From the NCBI RefSeq assembly GCF_000315625.1, contig NW_005434643.1, positions 92,077 through 156,076 of the forward strand: a stretch of 64,000 nt of DNA. Direction: 5' to 3'. Below are positions 36,345-47,043 of the stretch, piece by piece. The notes beneath the pieces were generated by a model, which saw only the letters and a program-made list of their open reading frames with translations, was not told where the DNA came from and made no database searches. The DNA is from Guillardia theta CCMP2712. Its lineage: Eukaryota > Cryptophyceae > Pyrenomonadales > Geminigeraceae. Both the position numbers and the translations under genes were made by a program. The stretch's first letter is position 1; each line of letters begins with the position of its first letter.

Positions 36345-38700
36345 CTAGCTACTTGCAGGAGGCACCTGAATGACTGGTCCATTGATGAAGTCGACGTGCT
36401 GCAACACGAGGAAGATCAATCGCGCATCTCCCAGCCAAGTCCACTCACCGCCTGCTCCCCTGCAGTGTAGACCGAGCTGCGGGGCTTCCAGTGCTGGCGA
36501 AACTTCTTGTTGTACCGCGATCGCAGGACAGTGCAACCTTGCAGCGAGAGGGCAGATGTGAGCAACACAGACAAGCTCGTCTGACATGTCATGGAACCTG
36601 GCGTCTCGTACTGCACGTCTGAAAACATGTGCTCTTGACGTCTCGACGAAGACTTCTGATGTTGAGATGCACTTGTTCCAGGTTTGAACACGGCCAGAGC
36701 TGAGGGTTGTCAGGATCAGAGAAGATGGAAGTCAGCCTACCATGTTGGAAGGATTGCATGATAGAGGGCCGGTCATCCTGATCAGGGCAACGAGCAATCA
36801 TGTCATGCAATCAACTACAGCAGACAGGTGGAGAGAGGTCAAGGAGCAAGGGAGGCTGTAGGAGGGAGAGGTAGAATGGGATGGGGGAGAGTTGCAGGTA
36901 GCAAGCACGTACAGGTATCGGATAACCACACAGCTTTCTGAAGTCCTGCCGTGCAATCCTCAGTGAAGAGAATTTCGCGCCCCTCCTGCTTACTTGCTTG
37001 ATGACATCAAAGGGCTTGTCCCAGAGAGAGGTAGAAAGCAGTCTGAGGAGTTTCTGCAAATTGTCACCTACGCACAACAAGATACAAGATCAAACCTCGT
37101 CGTGCTGAACATCATTGTCGTCCACGACAAGGACGTACGCTCGAAGACATCTGTGACGAAGCAAATCAATTCAACCATCACAGGTTCAAATTATATCAGA
37201 CAAGTAATTCGAAACAGAAAACACGGCAGACGAACAAGCAAACGGCAAGACAGACCAACAGGCAGCACATCTCCAGCGTGACCTTGAATCACAGTCTGCA
37301 TGCCAGAAGTCCATGATCTGCTCGATGAGAGCGTCTTCTTCTACGAGCCTCGACTCCCTCACAACACACTGCAATGGCAGCTCAGTCTACATCTCGTGGG
37401 GTCACAACAAACATCACGTTGTCGCAGTTGAAGCGAAGCTGCTCTGTCCAGCGAAAGAAGTTCACTTGAACCTGCCCTGTTGTCAGCACTCACACGACGA
37501 ACAGAGAATGTAAACCAAGCTGCGAGGAGTTGGAAGAAAAGCTCTCATGTATGCCTGCAAGGATCTTGTTGACACTCCTCCTACTCTCCTTTCCTCCTCC
37601 CCTTTCTCCCTCCCCCCCAGGCTTCCTCTTCCCCGCCATCACACCTGTACCATGGCGGACATCCGATTCCACTGCAACCAAGGTATCAGATGCTGAACAT
37701 CAGAGCCGCTTCCCATCACATCACACAACATGACAGGCTACAACACAACATCCATCATCTGCAACTTGGACACAGCGTCACCTCGAAGTCCATCTCTCCG
37801 AACTTGTCCGTCATGCCCTATGAAGCTCTGTCAGGGTACTCCTCTTCGCCACCATTTGCTTACCAGCGACACCAGCTGGATAGTCCCCCTAGGCCCAGGA
37901 ATGTTCAACACCCGGGGGGTTCGGAAGACACTAAGAGCAGCAAGTCAGGAAGCAGCGACAGGGCAGAGACCTCATGGCCGGAATGACACATCACCTCTTG
38001 AGCGCGACCTTGTGAGACTTCACAGAGTCGAAGGCTTCTTCGCTCCTGCGAATGCATCATCCCAGCCATTCCAAGAGCACCCCCTACCTGAATTGAAAGA
38101 CCCAGGGCACGCTTTCGAGCGAACGGCAGCACGTCAGCTACAACGGGATCTGGCATGTGGAGCAAACCTGCACTCTGCCTCGTTGACCTGCTTGCCTCCG
38201 GCAATCTCACACAGCCATCTGTTGGCAGCCGTGACATCTGTTGCCGCAACAGCAAGCGTGTCATCATGGTCCTGCCAGGCCGTTAGCTCCATCGAGCCAA
38301 CGGGAGCTCGATCTCACTTTCTTGATCATATCCCAGATCATCAGCGCAGCAGGAAGCGGAGCCCCAGCCTGTACGGGAGCGATGAGGACACCATGGAGCT
38401 CCACAGCACAGGGACAACGGCACCTCTGTAGCTGAGAAAAGTTTGACCTCCTGACCTCCTTTGTGCGGAGATTCGGTGTTTGCAGATTTCTCCCACACGC
38501 CGTCGGAATTCGTCATCAGACTGGTTCAACCATTGCTGCGTCACCATCTCGGCATAGAGCAACACAAGCGTGATACCTATTCCTTGATTCCATCTGACAA
38601 GCAGCAGGATCTAAAGCAATGCACAGCATGCACAACCAAAAGTATCGCACTGGCAGTTTGTCAGGCTACAGGCAACGAGGAGTCCCCATAGACTTACTCA
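36345..38700 (-). CDS. Unresolved minus-strand coding segments
   Basis: Exon-like blocks: ~38565-38460 (LLYAEMVTQQWLNQSDDEF, RRRVGEICKHR), ~38410-38330 (VELHGVLIAPVQAGAPLP, then MIWDMIKK), ~38275-38175 (DDTLAVAATDVTAANRWL, then CEIAGGKQVNEAEC), ~37470-37385 (VNFFRWTEQLRFNCDNVMF), ~37370-37300 (VRESRLVEEDALIEQIMDF), ~37050-36960 (SLWDKPFDVIKQ) and ~36810-36740 (HDMIARCPDQDDRPSIM). The last is like the end of a protein-kinase C lobe (RC...RPS), but I found no catalytic HRD or DFG, so a kinase call is not justified. Splice phases were only partly checked; it may be more than one gene. Confidence 0.35.
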
Positions 38701-38888
38701 TCATCGGGAAGTTGATTCAAGCAATGTCTTCAGTGTCTCGTAAAGGTAGCTGCAGACTCCAACTCTCCTAATTCATCCTTGGCTGGTAGCTTGAGGACAA
38801 GTCTTCCCCAAAAAGATCTCGAATGCTACTTGGAGGATTCCGAATATCTGCTTCAAGGTTTTAAGAATCGCATCAAGAACGAGATGTA

Positions 38889-38889
<1 letters not shown>

Positions 38890-38958
<69 letters not shown>

Positions 38959-38960
38959 TC
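38890..38960. repeat. (CT)n dinucleotide run
   Basis: About 33 ct units with slight interruptions at the right end. Confidence 0.97.
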
Positions 38961-39433
38961 TCTCTCGCTCTCTCCTCTCTTAATCTCTTCTTCCATTCTG
39001 CACATTTTTGATCCTCCACGAATCTAGCATGTATCATTCACCAACAATCGAGGATCCTCGTGATCGTCCTCTTTCATGTTCTTGTTCATGTTCTTGTTCA
39101 TGTCTTGCTTCATCTTCTCCATCATCAAACAACTATCAACATGATCCTCCTATCCTTCACATCCCTGACCTGACTGTTCTCTCCCAATCCCATGTCACCT
39201 TCAAATTTCCCCATCAAAATCAAACTCTCCCACCCGGACCCTCCCACCCCTCCATTTACCACATACTACCCTCATCTTTAGCACGCCCCCACACGCCCCA
39301 CCCTTTTCTTACCTTACTACCTCACCCCCAAGAAAATCACTACCCCTCCATATGATTTTATTACCCCCATCATCTTGAACAATCCTCCATGAAAAAGTAC
39401 CCTGTCAGTGGTCAAATTCTGACCCCCCACCCC
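38961..39433. other. Intergenic, no gene
   Basis: Pyrimidine-rich and AT-rich; short gttcttgttcatgttc repeats at 39080-39105 and cccacccc-type tracts at 39180-39430. Confidence 0.5.
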
Positions 39434-39925
39434 TCAATTCAGATCCACCCCACCTGCAGAGTGCACGGCGAGATGAGCCTCAAGTTCCTTGATGGCAGAT
39501 AGGATGGACGGACGGACGGACGGACGGAGAGCAGCAGCAGCAGCAGCGAGAGGAGAAGAATACATGGCACTGAAGGTGTATTGATTTGTAACGTCACGGG
39601 CAACATCTCGAGAGAAAGGGTCAACCAACATCCCATGGTTCTCAACTCCAGCTCCCCCAGTCGAAGTCAGGGCCTGAAAGCAGTCAAGCTAGTTCTGCTC
39701 TTCGTATTTGTGAACAACAGCGCACCAATTCAAACATGGGCCTCACATGCTCGCACTGGTTTGTATTCCCGCCACACGATCTGATAGACTGAACCCCACG
39801 TTCAGGTAATCCCACCAGGACCTCTCGAAGGAGTGTACAAACACTTCGCTTGAGAGGTTTCGGACCGCTTCTCTATGGTCCATTTCAATACTATCATGCT
39901 TTTTAGCAAGATCACTCTTCCAAAT
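39434..39925 (-). CDS. Unidentified spliced gene, 3' exons
   Basis: Exons: ~39925-39810 (SDLAKKHDSIEMDHREAV, then VFVHSFERSWWDYLN) and ~39677-39434 (GMLVDPFSRDVARDVTNQY, SAMYSSPLAAAAAAL, SILSAIKELEAHLAVH), separated by intron(s) with a possible small exon near 39790-39730. The final exon has an Ala run and a cggacggacgga microsatellite read as RPSVRPS. It lies head to head with the ankyrin gene at 40076, so a shared promoter region of about 150 bp is likely. No family recognised. Confidence 0.5.
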
Positions 39926-40075
39926 TTGCAGAGAAGCAGCAGAAGCAACATCATAATACAAAGAAGAGCAAGAAGGTGTTCCAATTTTACACTCAATGTG
40001 TTAAAAAGTTGCTGAAACCACCTCCAGATTGAAGAAGAATCTTCAAAACTTCAATGCACATATGAGAAGTTGAAC

Positions 40076-41697
40076 ATGTCAGATCCTAATATGTTTTCGT
40101 ATGAGACGTATGATATCGATCCGGGGAAAGCTTTCCTCTTCGATGTACCTGCCCGGTTACTCGCTCATGTGGTGACGTTTTGGAAAATAGGATGGTCCCT
40201 TCAATGCCGAAAATTGCACAGAAGTAGCTTCCAATGAGACAGCGTACGCAGTAAGACTGACCGAGGAAGCCTTGTAATGCTTGTCTGTCATTCCTTGAAC
40301 CAGATCCTGACTGTCACGAAGTAATCCCACCCTTTTCGGCGACAACGAAAGTGAAGTTGGATGGAATGCATCGGTGAAGATCCGTGTTAATCTTCAATGG
40401 GGCAATGCTAATCACATGAAATTTAAGAATTTTTCGTTTCCTAGCCTCCCACAAGTCGTGAGGGGTAACGAGAACTACACAGACGACTCTGAAGACGACA
40501 GCAATGCCGAGATAGAGCGACAGGTAGGATGTCTGGACGATTGATCGCGAGATCTCACGAGATTTGGTGGAACAGTCAAGAGAGCTGCTGGATGCGTGTG
40601 GTGATGAAGACATGGAAAGAGTTTTTCGCGCAATAGACTCTGGGGCGGACGTTAACTTCGCAACGTGATACTTGTCACTTGTGGACGCTCTAGCCTGACA
40701 ACGTGCGTTCACAACCAGGGATCATAACTCGGCTCTAAATTTGGCCACCAGAATGGGCAACTTCGAAATCATGGAAGTGTTGATCAAACATGGAGCCAAC
40801 CTCTCATTGGGGTGATGAGTTTGGGGTGCGAGGAGTGGGAGGAGACTTTCTAACATGTGTTTTCAGAGTATCCTCGACCACACCATTACACACCGTCGTG
40901 CAGAAAGCTGACAGAAACATGGTTCCTTCAGAATGCTCTGCTCCCGTGTTCTGAAGTGAGCTGTGGGCAGATCGATTTCCTCTTGTACTGCGGGGCTGAT
41001 GTCCGAGCTCGAGAACCATCCATAGGCGCTACACCGCTGCACATTGCTGCTCAAGAGGTAAAACTCTCTTCCGATCCTCCGAAGCCTCATGAATATTTCG
41101 GTCAGGACCACGTCTCCGTTATCACGAAGCTGCTCCAATGCGGAAGTAGGGTTGACGACCCAGATGATTGCGGTGCATGCATTGACTGCTGGCGCTCAAG
41201 TGCAGTCCGGGTGACAGGTGTCTCACTGCAGGACGTACAGCATTGCATTATGCCGCCATTTACGGGAAAGTTCGCGCCTGTCGTCGACTCATCGATCATG
41301 CGGCCAACGTACGTTTCTGCTTCACCTCTTGCATGCCTTGTCAACCAATATGCAGATTTATCTGAGGGACAACGAGGGAGACAATGCTATTCAAGTAGCA
41401 CTCCAGGTGAATCTAACTCAGCATTGCCTCCTCACTTCTCCGACCTTGACTTTCCGTACAGTCGCCGAAGCGGCGGAGCGCTGGTTTCGCAGAGGTCATC
41501 AGCACACTGATGCAGGCCTGTGGATCTCCAGCTAGCGTTGGTTTCACTAGCATGAGCATAGACGCAGGCAAGAAGATCCTCTCGCTCCGCATCGTCTGTT
41601 TGTGATACACTTGGCAGAAAGACAACGAGAACTGGATGCAGAGCAGATCATCGAGGAATGCGACGACAACTTGGACACGGTGGAAGAGAATGTGTAG
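40076..41697 (+). CDS. Ankyrin-repeat protein
   Basis: Exons: 40076-~40190 (MSDPNMFSYETYDIDPGKA), ~40331-40525 (ending EDDSNAEIERQ), ~40560-40668 (LLDACGDEDMERVFRAIDS then GADVNF), ~40720-40810 (LATRMGNFEIMEVLIKHGA), ~40970-41058 (IDFLLYCGADVR, ATPLHIAAQE), ~41104-41210, ~41231-41310 (TALHYAAIYGKVRACRRLI), ~41356-41405 (NEGDNAIQVALQ), ~41461 onward, and ~41625-41697 (RELDAEQIIEECDDNL, TAG). At least five ankyrin repeats with the TxLHxAAxxG and GADVN signatures form the core, flanked by an acidic N-terminal segment and an acidic C-terminal tail. Ankyrin repeats bind proteins; no catalytic domain was seen. Exon limits are approximate. Confidence 0.75.
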
Positions 41698-41758
41698 CAG
41701 CCCTTGATCAGGAGGAGATGACTGGATGCTGAGAAATCTGTCGACGCTCATGCTTGTT

Positions 41759-42007
41759 TCAACCACAAGGTCTCGCAGCCGAAGACAAGGGCAACAAAAG
41801 CGCCAGGGCCCAAGAAATCACGGCCATCCTGTGGTTGTCTCTTGATATTGCAAGGAGCCACAGGGCAGCCAGCACAACATTGAGGGGGTAGTTGAGGACG
41901 TGATAGACGGCATCGGGAGGTGTGTTGGGGTAGTAGAAGACGCCTCGAGCGCGCCCCCCGCTCCATTCTTCTCCCACCATCGACTTGACCGTGTCTTCTT
42001 TACTCAA
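41759..42007 (-). CDS. Short putative membrane protein abutting a GC-rich repeat
   Basis: Frame from about ATG 41989 (MVGEEWSGGRA) gives YYPNTPPDAVYHVLNYPL then two hydrophobic stretches (VVLAALWLLAI, VISWALALLLPL). An alternative reading splices 41881-41835 out and ends DFLGPGAFVALVFGCETLW. No family recognised. The sequence immediately upstream (41998 on) is the tttactcaaagttaa repeat, so the natural 5' end may have been replaced by that element. Confidence 0.3.
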   Translation of the reverse strand: MSKEDTVKSMVGEEWSGGRARGVFYYPNTPPDAVYHVLNYPLNVVLAALWLLAISRDNHRMAVISWALALLLPLSSAARPCG

Positions 42008-42740
42008 AGTTAAAGATCAGTACGAGTCCGTCAGTAGTGTTTACTGAGCCCGACTGGCCCCGGCCGGGGAGTGACCGGTCGGACCGGACAGCCTGGCAGT
42101 GTGACTGCCCGGCCCGGGCCGCCGGCCGGGACTCGGGCGGCGCGCCGGCCGGGCCGGGCACGCCGGCGTCACGGTACGCCGTGACGGTCCGCGCAATCAG
42201 CCCGGGCCGAGTCGCCCGTGACCCCCCGGACCCGGCGTCACTCAGTGGTCAGTCGCCGCGCGGCCGGGGGGGCTTTCAAGTTGGACCGTCACCGGCGGCG
42301 GCGTGTCAGTGTGCTCGGCGCCGCTGAGCCGGGCCGGGGGCTGGGGCCCGGCCCGGATGCGGCGGCCGCACCGTGGCACCGGGCCGCCTTTGCCCGGGGC
42401 AGCCCGGACCCGGTCACGGCGGGCGCCCGGCCGCCGGGCCGCCGTGTGATTTTTGCCGCGCCGTCAAGTTGGTACTAGTTTCAAGTTTTGTCGGAATATA
42501 ACGCTGGCGGCCCGGGGCCGGCTCGGAGCCGCCGCCGCCGCGAACTACTAGGCTACTAGTAGACTTGCCACGACGGTGAAATCATTAGTGCACTCACTGG
42601 CCGAGGCCCCTCTCGTCCGGCCCGATGACCGTACCGGCGTGCCAGCCGCGCGTCACGGCGAGCCATCCCTGCAGTGCGCCGGCCGGGCCCCCGACCTTCA
42701 AGTTGACTCGCCGGACAATGGCTTTTTAAGGCCCAAAGTT
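41998..42740. repeat. Large GC-rich CCGG island with tttactcaaagttaa repeat at its edge
   Basis: Starts with tttactcaaagttaaagatcagtacgag (41999-42025) and continues for about 700 bp of extremely CCGG/GGCC-rich DNA (e.g. 42110-42470) with scattered gtcactag/gtgacgg words. The open frames inside are composition artefacts (Gly/Pro/Arg/Ala). No gene is supported. Confidence 0.75.
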
Positions 42741-42959
42741 GACATGGGGCCCCAGGGTCGAAACTTGTGGCTGAGTCAATCAGGAATGAGAACAAGGTGA
42801 TAGAGAATGATAACAAGAAGCCTACGTTTGCTCGTTGTAAATGAAACAGAAGGCATCCATGCTCGGCCCCGTACCGATCGGGCTCGCCTGATTGTTCTAC
42901 GGGCGGGAACAAGGCCAAAAGAATGTTTCAGCGTTCCGATATGATTGTCATGCTTCACT

Positions 42960-44131
42960 CACCTCTACACTTGTCGTGGGAGAAATGTCCCCTTGCAACA
43001 GTGTTGTTTGATGCCACATTGTGCCTTGCGTGCAGGAATGATTGTACTGACATACCCAAACTTCTTCGAAGTTGGCAATCATCAGATCTCCAAGACCACC
43101 TGTGCTTGCCGACTTCAGAATGTTGTATGGCTTCATTAGATTACCATCACAGAGTCTTGATATACACAGCATTTCAGCAGCGACATGTCTTACCGGAAAC
43201 GAAAAAAAATGGCTGGGGATGAACAGAGTCCGCAGAGTGTCGAATGATTTCCTCCCACGTGGAATCCAAGCTACACTCATGTGGCAATGAAGGAATGCAA
43301 GCCGACCAGGAATAGTTCCTCAACAGGGTACGCTCCATGCCAACTGCACTCGTCACAGATGCAACACTCAGGGTTTCAACTCGGCAATCAGCTGAAACAT
43401 GCATTACCTGGACATTCTCCACACGTCACAGCTCCGGTGACATTGGCAGCACTCGAATTCATCGCGCTTGTAGGGCATGAAGGGCAGCGCACAAGACCAG
43501 TCAGGTTGGATGCAGTTCCTGGAGGGCAGGGAGTGCAAGACGTAGCTCCCTCTTCGTTGGAATAGGTTCCTGCAGGACAAGGAGTGCACTCGGTCTGCCC
43601 TGAACCGCTGTACTTGCCTATTCCATGAGCATGAGCAAGTTCAGATTAAATATACACATCCGATATGATTGCTATCATCGCACCTGCTGAGCATTGCTGG
43701 CATCCAGGAGGAGCTTGTCCCATGATCAAGACACTGCCGTTCCCTCTTCCAGTGCTAGAGTACCATCCAGGATCGCACATGGGGGGGGCTCGTGTGTCAC
43801 AAAACCAGCCCTCTTTGATGTCGAGGTAGCTGTAATGACCGTATAGGTAACAGTTCCCCTTCCAGCCAAAGCAAATGTTGAAATTGCATGCATCGCAACC
43901 GCAATGGACGCAACCATTACAATCGCCTGATGGATCCGTGCTAGGGTCCCAAGTTTCTCGGTAGTCACCGAAGGTTTTCCTCACATTGTTGTACTTGCAG
44001 TCAGCATGGCTGTTGCAGCTCTGATATGTCATCTTCCACCATGCATCGACATTGAGTGCAAGCGACGTCAGGATGACGAACATGAGCCATCCTCCTGCTG
44101 TTGACGTTGCTTTCCCAATCATTGCGGGCAT
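42960..44131 (-). CDS. Secreted cysteine-rich protein with ephrin-receptor-like repeats
   Basis: Start at ATG 44131 gives a signal peptide (GGWLMFVILTSLALNVDAWW). The first exon to ~43683 is rich in Cys (SCNSHADCKYNN, CNGCVHCGCDACNFNICF, CDPGWYSSTGRG, PGCQQCSAG). The next exon (~43612-43425) reads GSGQTECTPCPAGTYSNEE, GATSCTPCPPGTASN, GAVTCGECP, the GCC2/GCC3 (TNFR/ephrin-receptor-like) pattern. Further blocks at ~43330-43230 and ~43085-42960 (VWVCQYNHSCTQG) appear to continue it. Four or more N-glycosylation sequons occur. An extracellular or cell-surface protein of unknown partner. The 3' end is not fixed; 42960 is the lowest point where coding looks likely. Confidence 0.6.
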
Positions 44132-44454
44132 TACAGGTTGCTTGGATGTGATGACACAACTACGTATCAGAGGAGGTTGAGTCAGCGAGCGAGAGGATGT
44201 AGAGGGCTGGCAGAGGTACAGCACAACTGTTTCTGAAGGGGTGGGTGGTATACCCCAGCTACCGGTCCACTTGCCAAGTCTCACGAAATCTCTCAGGCAT
44301 CGTCCTGTAATGTTGGGATGTTATTTCAATATTTCAGAGATCTTTTCCAAGTTCGTTATGCAGGTTTCGGACTGTAAACGGACTAGCATACTAAAGTTTA
44401 TACTGGTCAACGGTAGTACTAGTATTCTGGTCACTACTAGCGGTGGAGCCTGAT

Positions 44455-44720
44455 TTAACTCAACTTTGACTAAAGTCGAATCGAGTCAGGCTGTGCGGCC
44501 AACCCTGACCCGGCGTGATCGGTGATCGGACACTGGTGACCTGGAGTCCGGCTGGTCGCCGGCCGGGGGCCGAGGGCCGCTCGTCCGGTCACTACTAGTG
44601 ACCCGGAGGCTATGGGCAGTAGTGATGGCAGACTGTTAGCTCAGTGCTCCACGTTGTGGCCGTGGCAACCAGAGTTCGATTCTCAGACCCGACATGGCCG
44701 CGGGCCCGCCCCCTCACACC
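44455..44720. repeat. GC-rich island with tRNA-like sequence
   Basis: Begins with aactttgactaaagtcgaa and becomes GC-rich (ccggctggtcgccggccggg). Composition and word use match the islands at 29, 42 and 48 kb. Confidence 0.6.
44636..44698 (+). repeat. tRNA-like sequence (possible SINE head)
   Basis: gttagctcagtgct matches box A of a tRNA and gagttcgattctc matches box B, 34 nt apart as in a real tRNA. However the acceptor ends do not pair well and the anticodon stem-loop (ccacgttgtgg) has a three-base loop, so it is a degenerate tRNA-derived sequence rather than a working tRNA gene. Confidence 0.45.
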
Positions 44721-44945
44721 TTTAAGGTTGCAGCAGCGCATCAGCTTGGTGGCTGTCACTGACCGTAATAAGTTTCTTCATGGATTGCCGGTTGACCTCC
44801 TGCTGCACGGCGATAAATGCCACCATCTTCTCCGTCATCCTGGGGGACTACATACATGGCAACCTGCGCTGAGGCACCGCAGCCCGGTACTATGATGGAC
44901 TGATGCGCATGAGAAGTGCAATGCCGTCTCAGTACCCTCATCAGT

Positions 44946-45057
44946 GTCTCTCGGCCTCGCAGGACGTCTCAGGTGATCCGACTTGTAAACGCACGTGGTC
45001 CAGGATCTTTCGTCAACTCAAGGCCTCCCTGTCCTTCACTGCCATCATCGCAGGTGC
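44946..45057 (+). repeat. 112-bp dispersed repeat, copy 1
   Basis: Matches 63257-63368 with three mismatches and no gaps. It begins gtctctcggcctcgca and ends catcatcgcaggtgc. A weaker second block of similarity follows (45105-45137 with 63371-63410, sharing ggtcctg.gcgca). Two frames stay open through it in both copies. Confidence 0.93.
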
Positions 45058-45159
45058 GTTCCGGTATGCGTCTCATTCCTTCGGCGACGGCCACAGCGAC
45101 TTCGCTGGCATGGCGCAGGGGAATGGTCCTGTGCGCAGTAGGTTAGAGCTATGGACAAC

Positions 45160-46900
45160 TTGAAAGGTTCAGTCACAGAGTCCGGTGATCTCAGTACGGT
45201 CGCGATGAGGCTGCCGCACCGTCCAATAGATATCAGTATAGTCCTCTGACTGATCGGAAATTCATAGTTTTTCTGCACTGAAGTGTACCGTAGGCAGTAC
45301 TTATGGCGTGTTTGGATGACCGAGTGAGTGACGGAGTGATATCAGCCTGATATACTATAATCATTCAATGTTATGAGTCCACTACAAAGACGGACATCTG
45401 TACTGCAGTTCGCATGATGGTGTAAACTGTTTCACAGCACAAGGAGCAAGTGCCATGGCGTTGCCGCAGACGTGCACTCATTTCTGAATGGTTTGGATCA
45501 TCGAGACCACCATAAACGTGCACTCTATCTGAGAAACATGGGATCAAGCTGTTCCTAGTTGCAATCACCAAAAGATGGTAAACCACAAGCATTCAGCGAA
45601 TTACAAGACAAAAATGTACAAAGCCTCCTCGCTAAGCGATTCCAGGCTGAAATTCTCATACGGAGAGCACAGGATACACCAGGGACTATTCAGCCTATTG
45701 GTGATCGGGAAAAACGACATGAGACAATGGGAGGATGCAGTTTCACGAGAGAGAGCCAGTCCAGAAATCACACTGTGTTGTCGAGCCGCCCGACTGACCA
45801 GCAGCCGATGACACTGGTGAATCTTCTGTTGCATCAATTTGATGGGGAGCGTAAAGAGGCAACTTTGGCTAACAAACAAGGGAGCAAACAAGAATGAATT
45901 CAGAATCTGCATTGTGAATCAAAATAAATTGTACCACAGCAATGATCAGTAGATTTGCCAGGCTAACCAATCAATCGCCTTACATTCTCGGTACTCAGTG
46001 TGGCACAGGACCATGTGAGTTTCTTGCCGAATCCCAATCTCATAATCTCTGAAACTTGATAGTGATTTACAAGCCGAATGCAACCAGAGACACATTCTTT
46101 TTTCAGATCATGTCGACTTCTCAGATGTGCATGCGAAATTTTAATGGGTTGTCAGATGCCTGCAAAGGAGCTCGCTGGTCTGAGCTTAGAGATGGCGATA
46201 AGAAAAGGGGAAATGCACGTTCCTTGAAACATTTCTGATCAATTTCCTGGTTTTTGGTCCAGTTGGACTGGTCGTGATACTACGGGCCTTCCACTGACAT
46301 CTTTTCGCTCAGCTGCTTTCCATCGTAACTTGGGCATAACGACCTCGAAATGGAGCGGCAAGAGAATCGAGATGAAGGAACACATAGGAGAGGAACGCGG
46401 GCAGGGCCGGAGGCGGAGAGGGAGGCAGGGAGGATCAGTTCGAACTAACAAAGTTGTAATGAAGGATTCTCTTGTCTCGAGTTTCAACAGCATTCTTCTA
46501 GGCTCACCAGGATCTTCCAAACGGCCCGTCTCAAGGTTCCGACAGTTGGGCATACATCCTTTGCCATGATCGCAAGCTTCGCTGGACGGTACTTCAGAGT
46601 ATGCTCTCCACCGCAGTTACTTGAAAGTATCACAGTTGACTTTGATTCAAGTCTACTTGCTACTAGCTTCAGTACAGCTTTACTTTCCATACAGGTTTAC
46701 TTTCATGCCAGTACAGGTTACTTTCAAGCCAGTACTTGTTTACTTTTGAGTCTCAGCACCGTGACGGCGTGACCCAGTCAAATCAGTTTCAAAGTTGCAA
46801 GTTCTTGCTATAGCTTCGATGAAGTCGGAGCCTCAAGTTCTTTTGCTCTCTCAGGCCGACCGACAACTGGCGTCAGAACACCAGGAGGCGCAGCCAGCGC
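45160..46900. other. Unassigned region
   Basis: No convincing gene. 46620-46750 contains degenerate direct repeats built on cagta and tttacttt words. Short open frames on both strands lack domain resemblance or splice support. Confidence 0.4.
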
Positions 46901-47043
46901 TAGATAGTGAGACTGTCTGAGCCTTTAGAGCGCAGCCGCTTTGGTCGAGACATTCGAACTTCTTCTGCCTCCAGGGAGTGTCCGAGATCGTTCATTCATG
47001 CTTCAAGGTGCGCAAGTCTCATCAAAGTGAATGTCGAATATCG

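Noticed and set aside
36345-36810. Protein kinase gene
   Set aside because: Only a short RC...RPS segment resembles a kinase C lobe; no HRD, DFG or glycine loop found.
42037-42478. Open frames in the GC-rich island
   Set aside because: Gly/Pro/Arg/Ala composition only, no domains, no splice sites; stop-free because of GC content.
44636-44698. Functional tRNA gene
   Set aside because: Box A and B are present but acceptor stem does not pair and the anticodon loop is three bases; called tRNA-like instead.
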